DNA of 64,000 nucleotides from Deltaproteobacteria bacterium (GTDB lineage Bacteria > Desulfobacterota > SM23-61): contig VGSF01000010.1 of NCBI GenBank assembly GCA_016875165.1, positions 1-64,000 on the forward strand, read 5' to 3'. A program made the position numbers and the translations under genes. This document shows, in pieces, positions 56,357-64,000 of the stretch. Every line of letters starts with the position of its first letter. The stretch's first letter is position 1. The notes beneath the pieces were generated by a model, which had not been told where the DNA came from, did not search any database, and worked only from the letters and a program-made list of their open reading frames with translations.

Positions 56357-58285
56357 ATGGACAATATTGAAGTTCGTCTCCCGGACGGAAACACCAAAAC
56401 CTACCCCAAAGGAGTTCTACTCCAGGACCTCTTAGGGGATTCACCCGCGCCTGTGCAGGCCAATGAGATTGTATCCGCGAAAATAAACGGAATTCTCGTA
56501 GATCTACACGCCCCCCTGGAGCAGGGAGGAGAGCTGGAGTGGGTGAGTTTATCTTCCGCCCAGGGAACGGAAATTTTAAGACATAGCGCCGCCCACATCA
56601 TGGCCCAGGCAGTGCAGAGCCTTTTCCCCGGAACGAAGATTACTATTGGTCCGGCCATTAAAGATGGGTTTTATTACGACTTTGACTACGAGGGCAGTTT
56701 CTCCCCGGAAGATTTTCCCCGGATTGAAGCAAAGATGAAGGAGATAATCGACCGGAATCTGCCCATCGTACGCCGGGAAGTTTCCCAGGAGGAAGCTTTG
56801 GGTCTTTTTCAGGAGCGGGGAGAATCTTATAAAGTTGAATTAATCAATGAAATTGCCGACAGCAAAATGACCCTTTATCAGCAAGGGGAGTTTGTCGATC
56901 TTTGCCGGGGGCCTCATCTCGTTTCCACGGGCATGGTCAAGGCTTTCAAACTCACCAGCGTAGCCGGCGCCTACTGGCATGGGGACGAACGCAATCAGAT
57001 GCTCCAGAGGATCTACGGCACTGCTTTCCCTTCCGGAGAAACCCTGGAAAAGCACCTCCTGCGCCTGGAGGAGGCAAGGCGAAGGGACCATCGCAAATTA
57101 GGGCGTGAACTTGACCTTTTTTCCATTCACGATGAGGCCGGAGCCGGGCTGGTGATTTACCACCCCAAAGGAGCGCTCCTGCGGATGCTTTTAGAAGACT
57201 TCGAAAAACGGGAACACCTGAAACGGGGCTACCAGCTGGTCGTCGGGCCGCAAATCCTCAAGCTTGATTTATGGAAACGTTCAGGCCACTACGATCATTA
57301 CCGGGATAAAATGTACTTTACTGAAATAGAGGGGCAATCCTACGGAATTAAACCGATGAATTGCCTTGCGCACATGCTCATTTACAAATCCAGGATTCGC
57401 AGTTACCGGGATCTGCCCCTGAGATACTTTGAATTAGGAACGGTCCACCGCCACGAAAAATCAGGAGAACTCCACGGGCTCCTGCGCGTTAGGGGATTTA
57501 CCCAGGATGATGCCCATATACTCTGCACTCCCGATCAGTTGAACGGAGAAATCCGGGATATATTGAATTTCGTCCGGGACGTGATGAATATCTTTGATTT
57601 CCCCTATGAGCTGGAGATCAGCACCCGTCCGGACCAGGGGACCATCGGGACGGACGAAGATTGGGAAAAGGCCACGCAGGCGTTGCGTTCCGCCCTGGAT
57701 GGAGCTTCCCTCCCTTATCAAGTAAACAAAGGGGAGGGGGCTTTTTACGGGCCGAAGATCGACGTGAAATTAAGGGATGCTCTGGAACGGGAGTGGCAGT
57801 GCGCGACCATCCAGTGCGATTTCGCCATGCCCGAGCGTTTTGACCTTGCTTACATCGCTAAGGACGGAGAAAAACACCGGCCCGTTATGGTTCACCGGGT
57901 CATCCTGGGAGCGATGGAACGGTTCATCGGCGTGCTTGTGGAGCATTACGCCGGAGCTTTTCCGACCTGGCTGGCTCCTGTGCAGGCAATCCTGCTAACA
58001 GTGACAGATCCACAGATCCCTTACGCCGAGACCGTTTACCGGAGTTTAACGGAGGCGGGAATCCGGGTAGAGAAAGATATGCGGAATGAAAAATTGGGGT
58101 TGAAGATCAGGGAAGCCCAGCTTCAGAAAATCCCATACATGCTGGTTCTGGGGGAAAGGGAAGTCAAAGAAAACCTGGTGGCCCCCCGGGCTCGAAGCGG
58201 GAAGACCTTAAAACCCATGAAAGTTGAAGAATTCATTCATCTTATAAAAATGGAAAGCCAGGTAGGAGGTGAAGCGTATAGCTAA
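56357..58285 (+). CDS. thrS: threonyl-tRNA synthetase
   Basis: [74 protein letters not shown]. Confidence 0.97.
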   Translation: MDNIEVRLPDGNTKTYPKGVLLQDLLGDSPAPVQANEIVSAKINGILVDLHAPLEQGGELEWVSLSSAQGTEILRHSAAHIMAQAVQSLFPGTKITIGPAIKDGFYYDFDYEGSFSPEDFPRIEAKMKEIIDRNLPIVRREVSQEEALGLFQERGESYKVELINEIADSKMTLYQQGEFVDLCRGPHLVSTGMVKAFKLTSVAGAYWHGDERNQMLQRIYGTAFPSGETLEKHLLRLEEARRRDHRKLGRELDLFSIHDEAGAGLVIYHPKGALLRMLLEDFEKREHLKRGYQLVVGPQILKLDLWKRSGHYDHYRDKMYFTEIEGQSYGIKPMNCLAHMLIYKSRIRSYRDLPLRYFELGTVHRHEKSGELHGLLRVRGFTQDDAHILCTPDQLNGEIRDILNFVRDVMNIFDFPYELEISTRPDQGTIGTDEDWEKATQALRSALDGASLPYQVNKGEGAFYGPKIDVKLRDALEREWQCATIQCDFAMPERFDLAYIAKDGEKHRPVMVHRVILGAMERFIGVLVEHYAGAFPTWLAPVQAILLTVTDPQIPYAETVYRSLTEAGIRVEKDMRNEKLGLKIREAQLQKIPYMLVLGEREVKENLVAPRARSGKTLKPMKVEEFIHLIKMESQVGGEAYS

Positions 58286-58787
58286 GGAAGTTAACATCAA
58301 TTGGGGTATCAGAGTTCCAGAGGTCAGGGTCATTGATTCTGAAGGCAAACAGGTCGGTATCCTGCCGCTGAAAGAAGCCATGAAAATTGCTGAGGAGCAG
58401 GGCTTAGACCTGGTGGAAGTCGCTCCGAATTCCCAACCTCCGGTATGCCGGATCATGAATTACGGGAAGTACAAATACCAGCAGAGCAAACGGATCCAGG
58501 AGGCGCGGAAGCACCAGACCATCATTCAGGTCAAAGAGGTCAAAGTAAGGCCTCGAACCGAGGAGCATGATTTCCAGTTCAAGCTCCGCCACGTCAAACG
58601 TTTTCTCAGCGAAGGCAACAAGGTTAAAATATCCATGCTTTTTCGGGGCAGGGAGATTGCCCATCCGGAGTTTGGCCGGGAACTGCTCAACCGTTTCCTG
58701 GAAGAAGTTAAAGATTTGATCGTTCTCGAGCAAGCGCCCCGGCTGGAAGGGCGCAATATGGTCATGATCCTTGCTCCCAAGCCCTGA
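58269..58787 (+). CDS. infC: translation initiation factor IF-3
   Basis: [62 protein letters not shown]; start may be ATA at 58278. Confidence 0.95.
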   Translation: MKRIAKEVNINWGIRVPEVRVIDSEGKQVGILPLKEAMKIAEEQGLDLVEVAPNSQPPVCRIMNYGKYKYQQSKRIQEARKHQTIIQVKEVKVRPRTEEHDFQFKLRHVKRFLSEGNKVKISMLFRGREIAHPEFGRELLNRFLEEVKDLIVLEQAPRLEGRNMVMILAPKP

Positions 58788-59016
58788 ACCTCTCTTAGGA
58801 CGTATAAATTTAATTTTCGCTGCAGACTTCACCGAGGAAACGGGAGATTTAGAGCTTATCCTTAAATAAGTCGTGATTTTAAATCCCCCTTTGAAAAAGG
58901 GGGACATGGGGAATTTGATTTGGGATTTCCGAGGAAAAATCCCCCCTCGCCCCCCTTTGCAAAGGGGGGAATTCTATTTACGGACAAGTTCTTATTACAG
59001 ACGCATTAAATAACCT

Positions 59017-59091
59017 GTCATTGCGAGGAGTGGAACGACGAAGCAATCCCATGAAGAATGAGATTGCCGCGCCCCTTGGGCTCGCAATGAC
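59017..59091 (+). repeat. solo type-2 core repeat
   Basis: GTCATTGCGAGGAGTGGAACGACGAAGCAATCCCATGAAGAATGAGATTGCCGCGCCCCTTGGGCTCGCAATGAC. Confidence 0.75.
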
Positions 59092-59120
59092 TTGTAAAGA
59101 TATTTATTCCGCTCGTATTA

Positions 59121-59285
59121 GTAACGCTTTAGCCCTTTGAAAAAAGTCTAGGTTTTGTCATTCCCGTGAAAACGGGAATCCAGAACCCGTTAGAAAAAAT
59201 CCTGCCCGCCTGAGGCGGACTGCTTTCGATGACGCTCTTTAAAATTACCCTGTTCGGGATGGTTTTCAAACAGCTAAAGTGATAC
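59121..59285 (+). repeat. Family A-ended repeat, copy A8
   Basis: GTAACGCTTTAGCCCTTTGAAA...TTTTCAAACAGCTAAAGTGATAC; core is the inverse of A6; no TSD visible. Confidence 0.78.
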
Positions 59286-59356
59286 GAGATATATTTCGTG
59301 CTCATCTCTGAGCGCAAAGAAAGGGTTAGGTTTTATTTTTTTGAGGAGATTGAAAC

Positions 59357-59554
59357 ATGCCAAAAATGAAAAGTAACCGAGGAGCCGCCAAACGCTTTAA
59401 AGCGACGGGCAGTGGAAAAATTAAACGGGAAAAGGCGTTTGCCAGTCACCTTTTAACCGGCAAGACCACCAAACGCAAACGAAACCTGCGCAAATCCGTG
59501 CTGGTGGATAAAAATGATTTTAAGAACATCAAAAAGATGCTTCCCTATCTCTAA
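59357..59554 (+). CDS. rpmI: 50S ribosomal protein L35
   Basis: [46 protein letters not shown]. Confidence 0.97.
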   Translation: MPKMKSNRGAAKRFKATGSGKIKREKAFASHLLTGKTTKRKRNLRKSVLVDKNDFKNIKKMLPYL

Positions 59555-59619
59555 ATTATGAGGAAAGAAGGGAGCTGAAAGCTTACCGCAAGCAGCCCCG
59601 CAAGAAGGAGTAATTGGAA

Positions 59620-59976
59620 ATGCCCAGAGTAAAGAAAAGCGTTAAAACGAGAAGACGAAGAAAAAGAGTTTTAGAAGAGGCCAAAGGATTTCGGGGATCG
59701 CGCAGTCGCCTTTATCGCATCGCCACGGAAGCGGTGGACCGGGCCCATAAATTTGCCTACCGCGACCGCAAAGCAAAAAAAAGAACTTTCCGCTCCCTGT
59801 GGATAACCCGGATCAATGCTGCGGCCCGAGTCCATGCCTTGACCTACAATCAGCTGATTTTTGGGCTGAATAAGGCTAAGGTGGAAATTGACCGAAAGGC
59901 CCTGGCCGAGATTGCCTTCACTGATCCCTTGGGATTTTCCAAAATCGTGGAAATTGCTAAAGGGCAACTCTCGTGA
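59620..59976 (+). CDS. rplT: 50S ribosomal protein L20
   Basis: [51 protein letters not shown]. Confidence 0.97.
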   Translation: MPRVKKSVKTRRRRKRVLEEAKGFRGSRSRLYRIATEAVDRAHKFAYRDRKAKKRTFRSLWITRINAAARVHALTYNQLIFGLNKAKVEIDRKALAEIAFTDPLGFSKIVEIAKGQLS

Positions 59977-61007
59977 ATGAAATAGGCAGGACGCGGGAAA
60001 GACTCAAACGCTTGGAAGAAGAAGCAAGGGCTGAATTATGCGCTGCCCAGGGGGAAACTCACCTTCAGGCCGTGCGCGCGAAATACATCGGCCGGAAAGG
60101 ACTGCTGACTAATTTCCTCAGGGAAATTAGGAATTTGCCTGCGGAGGAACGGCCGGCATTGGGCCAACTGGCCAATCAGTTAAAGACGGCCTTGGAAGAG
60201 GCCGCAGAGCAGGCCCTCACGGAAGAACGGGAGCGGCAGAAAGCCAAACAATTGCTCCGCGAAGGAGTGGACATAAGTCTTCCGGGGCGGAAACCTTCGC
60301 TGGGAAAAGCGCATCTTATCACTCAGGTGACCCAAGAGATAGTGGCCATTTTCGAACGCTTGGGTTTTGAGGTTTCCGAAGGCCCGGAAGTAGAGCTGGA
60401 TTATTATAATTTTGAAGCCCTGAATTTTCCCCAGGATCACCCGGCCCGGGACATGCAGGATACTTTTTACTTCTCTCCCAATGTGGTCCTGCGCACCCAC
60501 ACCTCCCCGGTGCAGGTGCGCACCATGGAAAAGCGAAAGCCTCCCCTCAGGGTCATTGCTCCCGGCCGGGTTTACCGGCATGATTCTGACCCCACTCATA
60601 GTCCGATGTTCCACCAGGTGGAAGGCTTTGTCGTAGATCACGGGGTCACTTTCGCCGATCTGAAAGGGACTCTGACTTTTTTTGTCCATCAATTATTCGG
60701 GCCCGGCGTTAAGATGCGCTTTCGACCCAGCTTCTTCCCCTTTACCGAACCGAGCGCCGAAGTGGACATCCAGTGCGTGATCTGCCAGGGGCAGGGCTGT
60801 CCGGTCTGCAAAAAAAGCGGCTGGCTGGAAATCCTGGGTTCGGGAATGATTGACCCAGAGGTTTTCCGTTTTGTGGGGTACGATGCGGAGGAATTTACCG
60901 GTTTTGCCTTTGGCCTGGGGGTGGAACGTATTGCCATGCTCCAGGTAAGGCTGAATGACATTCGCCTTTTCTATGAGAACAATCTGCAATTCCTGAAGCA
61001 GTTTTAA
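59973..61007 (+). CDS. pheS: phenylalanyl-tRNA synthetase alpha subunit
   Basis: [52 protein letters not shown] start overlapping rplT stop. Confidence 0.97.
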   Translation: MNEIGRTRERLKRLEEEARAELCAAQGETHLQAVRAKYIGRKGLLTNFLREIRNLPAEERPALGQLANQLKTALEEAAEQALTEERERQKAKQLLREGVDISLPGRKPSLGKAHLITQVTQEIVAIFERLGFEVSEGPEVELDYYNFEALNFPQDHPARDMQDTFYFSPNVVLRTHTSPVQVRTMEKRKPPLRVIAPGRVYRHDSDPTHSPMFHQVEGFVVDHGVTFADLKGTLTFFVHQLFGPGVKMRFRPSFFPFTEPSAEVDIQCVICQGQGCPVCKKSGWLEILGSGMIDPEVFRFVGYDAEEFTGFAFGLGVERIAMLQVRLNDIRLFYENNLQFLKQF

Positions 61008-61042
61008 GACCCTGTTTCTTCGGGTGTTAAAAAAGGGATGAA

Positions 61043-63448
61043 ATGAAGATCAGCTGGCAGTGGCTTAAAGATTATGTAGAAATTTTTCTTTCTCCGCCTG
61101 AATTGGCGGAAATCCTGACCCATGCCGGTTTGGAGGTGGAAAACCTAAACGAGCGGCGGCCGGCGTTTCAGCGAGTGATCGTGGCTGAGCTGGTTTCTTT
61201 CCATGCCCATCCCGGGAGCGATCACCTTTCTATCTGCACAGTCAGCGATGGGGAAAAAGATTATTCAATCGTCTGCGGCGCCCCTAACCTGAAAGTTGGG
61301 GAGCGGGTGGCCCTGGCCCAAGAAGGGGCCACTCTTTCCACAGGGGAAACGATCGGGAGGACCTATTTTAAGGATGTTCTCTCCGAAGGAATGCTCTGTT
61401 CGGAGAAAGAATTGGGGCTGAGTGAAGAGGCCGCCGGGATCATGGTTCTCCCTGTTAATCTTCCTTTGGGCGCATCCCTTAAAAGCGCTTTAGGCTTGGC
61501 CGACTGGATATTCGAGATAAACATAACTCCTAACCGTTCCGATTGCCTGTGCCTTCTGGGCGTGGCCAGGGAAGTTTCGGCGCTGACCGGCCAGCCTCTT
61601 CATATCCCCCCCGCTAAAAAAGTTGCTGGAAGGATGCTCGATGGTTCTTACACTACCGTAACTATCGAGCGTCCGGACCTTTGCCCGCGTTATGTCGCTC
61701 AATTGATTTTTGGGGTAAAAATCGCCCCCTCGCCTTTTTGGCTGCGCTGGCGCCTGGAAGCCGTGGGAGTTCGACCCATCAATAATATCGTGGATGTAAC
61801 CAATTATGTAATGTTAGAAATGGGCCAGCCGCTCCATGCTTTCGACCTTGAACGTCTGGAGGAGAAACGCATCGTCGTCCGCACAGCAGCTTCAGGGGGA
61901 AGTTTCACTACCCTTGATGGCCTGGACCGAAAAATGCCTGAAGAAGCGTTGATGATTTGCGATGGCCGAAAACCAGTCGCCCTGGCCGGGATCATGGGGG
62001 GACTAAACTCCGAAGTTCATCCCCAGAGCCAGAATATCCTTCTGGAGAGCGCTTACTTCGATCCCATGGGCATCCGGCGCACATCCAAGCGGATCGGATT
62101 GGCTACGGAGGCTTCGCTGCGTTTCGAGCGGGGCATAGACCCGAACGGCGCCCTCCGAGCAGCGGAAAGAGCCGGAGCCATGATGGTGGAATTGGCCGGC
62201 GGAACCATGGCCAGGGAGCCGGTAGATAACTATCCCCGAAAAATCGAACCCCAAAAAATTATTTTGCGGAGCACCCGGGCAAACAAAATTCTGGGAACAG
62301 CCATCCAACCAAGGGAGATGCAAAACTACCTGCAAAACCTTAAACTGGGGATCGAACCAATGGGGCCGAATAATTTTCAGGCGACCATCCCTACTTATCG
62401 GGTCGATCTGCAAAGAGAGATAGACCTTATTGAAGAGGTTGCCCGTCTCCATGGCTTTCAACGGATTCCGGTAACACTCCCTGCCGGCAGAGTATCCCCA
62501 GAGAAAAAGACAAAACTACAAGGCACGGCGGAGCGGGCCAGGAACCTTTTAACAGGGTGCGGCTTTTGGGAAGTTATTAATTACAGTTTTATATCACCCA
62601 GAGCGTTGCAAGATTTAAGATTGCTTACTGCGGACAAACGCTTAAGGGCCTTGCGTATTCACAACCCGCTAAGCGAAGAACAGTCCATTATGCGTACCAC
62701 CTTGATTCCTGGTCTTCTGCAGGTGGCTCGCACCAATTTTTATCGGCAGAATCTTGACCTGAAAATTTTCGAGATGGGCCGGGTATTTTTTGTGCGGGAT
62801 GAACAGGAGTTACCAGAAGAAGTGGAAATCCTTTCTGGCTTAATCACGGGTTTTAGCGAAGAGGAATCCTGGGCCAAACTTAAACAGGAATGCGATTTTT
62901 TTGACCTTAAAGGAACTCTGGAGACAATATTGGGCGGCCTGGGCATCTGTGACGTGCGCTTCCTTCCCCTGACCGATGAACCCTATTTGCACCCCGGCAA
63001 GGCCTGCCGGCTGGAAATGCCCGGAAACATATTGGGCGAAATGGGCGAATTGCACCAGGGCGTTTGCCATAATTTTGATCTTGACCAAAAAATTTTCGTT
63101 TTTGAACTAAACTTTCAGAACTTAACGGATAAGGCCGAGGAACGGCAGATTTTTAAACCCCTGCCCCGCTATCCAGCCGTTACCCGGGACCTGGCTCTGG
63201 TAGTAAATGAAGAAATCGCCGCTGCTGACCTTTTAAAGACTCTCTGGGAGGCGAACAATGGGTTTATTGCTGAAATTAAACTTTTCGACCTGTACCGGGG
63301 AAAGCCGGTTCCTGCGGGGAAGAAGAGTTTAGCTTTTCGCTTAAAATACCGGCAAGAGGACCGTACGCTAACCGACCGCGAGGTTAACGAGATTCACCAG
63401 AAGTTGACTGACCTTCTGGTCGAACGTTTCGGAGGGATCCTCCGCTAA
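61043..63448 (+). CDS. pheT: phenylalanyl-tRNA synthetase beta subunit
   Basis: MKISWQWLKDYVEIFLSPPELAEILTHAGLEVE, NITPNRSDCLCLLGVAREVSALTG, NNIVDVTNYVMLEMGQPLHAFD. Confidence 0.97.
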   Translation: MKISWQWLKDYVEIFLSPPELAEILTHAGLEVENLNERRPAFQRVIVAELVSFHAHPGSDHLSICTVSDGEKDYSIVCGAPNLKVGERVALAQEGATLSTGETIGRTYFKDVLSEGMLCSEKELGLSEEAAGIMVLPVNLPLGASLKSALGLADWIFEINITPNRSDCLCLLGVAREVSALTGQPLHIPPAKKVAGRMLDGSYTTVTIERPDLCPRYVAQLIFGVKIAPSPFWLRWRLEAVGVRPINNIVDVTNYVMLEMGQPLHAFDLERLEEKRIVVRTAASGGSFTTLDGLDRKMPEEALMICDGRKPVALAGIMGGLNSEVHPQSQNILLESAYFDPMGIRRTSKRIGLATEASLRFERGIDPNGALRAAERAGAMMVELAGGTMAREPVDNYPRKIEPQKIILRSTRANKILGTAIQPREMQNYLQNLKLGIEPMGPNNFQATIPTYRVDLQREIDLIEEVARLHGFQRIPVTLPAGRVSPEKKTKLQGTAERARNLLTGCGFWEVINYSFISPRALQDLRLLTADKRLRALRIHNPLSEEQSIMRTTLIPGLLQVARTNFYRQNLDLKIFEMGRVFFVRDEQELPEEVEILSGLITGFSEEESWAKLKQECDFFDLKGTLETILGGLGICDVRFLPLTDEPYLHPGKACRLEMPGNILGEMGELHQGVCHNFDLDQKIFVFELNFQNLTDKAEERQIFKPLPRYPAVTRDLALVVNEEIAAADLLKTLWEANNGFIAEIKLFDLYRGKPVPAGKKSLAFRLKYRQEDRTLTDREVNEIHQKLTDLLVERFGGILR

Positions 63449-63531
63449 ATTTAAATGGTCAATGGTCAATTATCAATGTTCAATGATCATTGATAACTGC
63501 TAATTTAAACTTTGAAAGGAGGGGTTAGATT

Positions 63532-63807
63532 ATGACGAAAGCGGATATCGTCGAAACCATTTACGAGAAAGTAGGTTTTTCCAGGAAAGAATCTGCCGAA
63601 ATTGTCGACTTTGTTTTTGACCTGATGAAAGAGACCCTGGAGAGCGGTGAAAAGATCAAGATATCCGGGTTCGGAAACTTCTTGGTGCGGGAAAAACGCT
63701 CGCGTAAGGGAAGGAATCCCCAGACCGGCAAAGAAATCCAGATCTCTGCCCGCCGGGTCTTGACTTTCAAGCCCAGCCAGGTCTTACGAAAAGGATTAAA
63801 TACATAG
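63532..63807 (+). CDS. ihfA: integration host factor alpha subunit
   Basis: MTKADIVETIYEKVGFSRKESAEIVDFVFDLMKETLESGEKIKISGFGNFLVREKRSRKGRNPQTGKEI; position after pheT. Confidence 0.93.
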   Translation: MTKADIVETIYEKVGFSRKESAEIVDFVFDLMKETLESGEKIKISGFGNFLVREKRSRKGRNPQTGKEIQISARRVLTFKPSQVLRKGLNT

Positions 63808-63867
63808 TAACTTTCATCATGAATGTGACGGCTCTGGATCTGCGGACTTCCGGGGTGATCGAAGGCC

Positions 63868-64000
63868 ATGGGGAAAAAAATAGAATTTTCGATCCCCGAG
63901 AAACTATATTATAAAATTGGTGAGGTCAGCCAAATCACCGGCGTTGAACCCTACGTTCTGCGTTACTGGGAATCCGAATTTAAAATTATTACTCCCGGCC
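63868..64000 (+). CDS. MerR-family regulator (partial at window end)
   Basis: KLYYKIGEVSQITGVEPYVLRYWESEFKIITPG. Confidence 0.88.
   Translation, partial: MGKKIEFSIPEKLYYKIGEVSQITGVEPYVLRYWESEFKIITPG

Overview
The window looks like a contiguous chromosomal segment from a delta-proteobacterium-like (Desulfobacterota-type) genome. This taxonomic call is inferred from gene content only. Main blocks: (1) ~0.8-7.2 kb, B12-binding radical SAM protein plus a ketosynthase-less FAS-II-like set (FabD-like, FabG, ACP, 4HBT thioesterase, two FabZ-like dehydratases, alpha/beta hydrolase); (2) ~7.2-9.1 kb, decayed livF and DUF4143 genes and a VapBC pair; (3) ~10.5-15.4 kb, HMG-CoA-synthase-like/DUF35 fusion, thiolase, SDR, MBL-fold hydrolase; (4) RNase E/G, amidohydrolase, VapBC + penicillin-binding transpeptidase; (5) proC, DivIVA, DciA-like, cutA, guaB; (6) ~29.6-44.8 kb, nucleotide-sugar/O-antigen-type locus (rmlABCD-like, UpxY-like antiterminator, Wzm/Wzt, glycosyltransferases, gmd, frameshifted WbaP-like); (7) mutL, miaA; (8) ~48.5-55.0 kb, envelope operon (LPP20/FlgT-like, TPR, GNA1162, CsgG, PEGA, FecR); (9) tRNA-Val, thrS-infC-rpmI-rplT-pheS-pheT-ihfA-merR. 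The most striking signal is a dense set of intergenic mobile repeats. Family A (8 copies) has GTAACACTTTAG-type terminal inverted repeats (TIRs) and 8-bp target-site duplications (TSDs) at most copies. Family B (12 copies) has TGATGAnnTCGTAAAAAGTC TIRs and perfect 4-bp TSDs at six copies; one copy sits inside another repeat whose uninterrupted relatives are also present. Families C and D have different ends but carry the same interchangeable cores. A GIY-YIG nuclease gene lies between inverted arms matching one of these cores, so it may be the full-length, possibly autonomous, relative of that core. All repeats, TSDs and motifs were read by eye; no database search was run.
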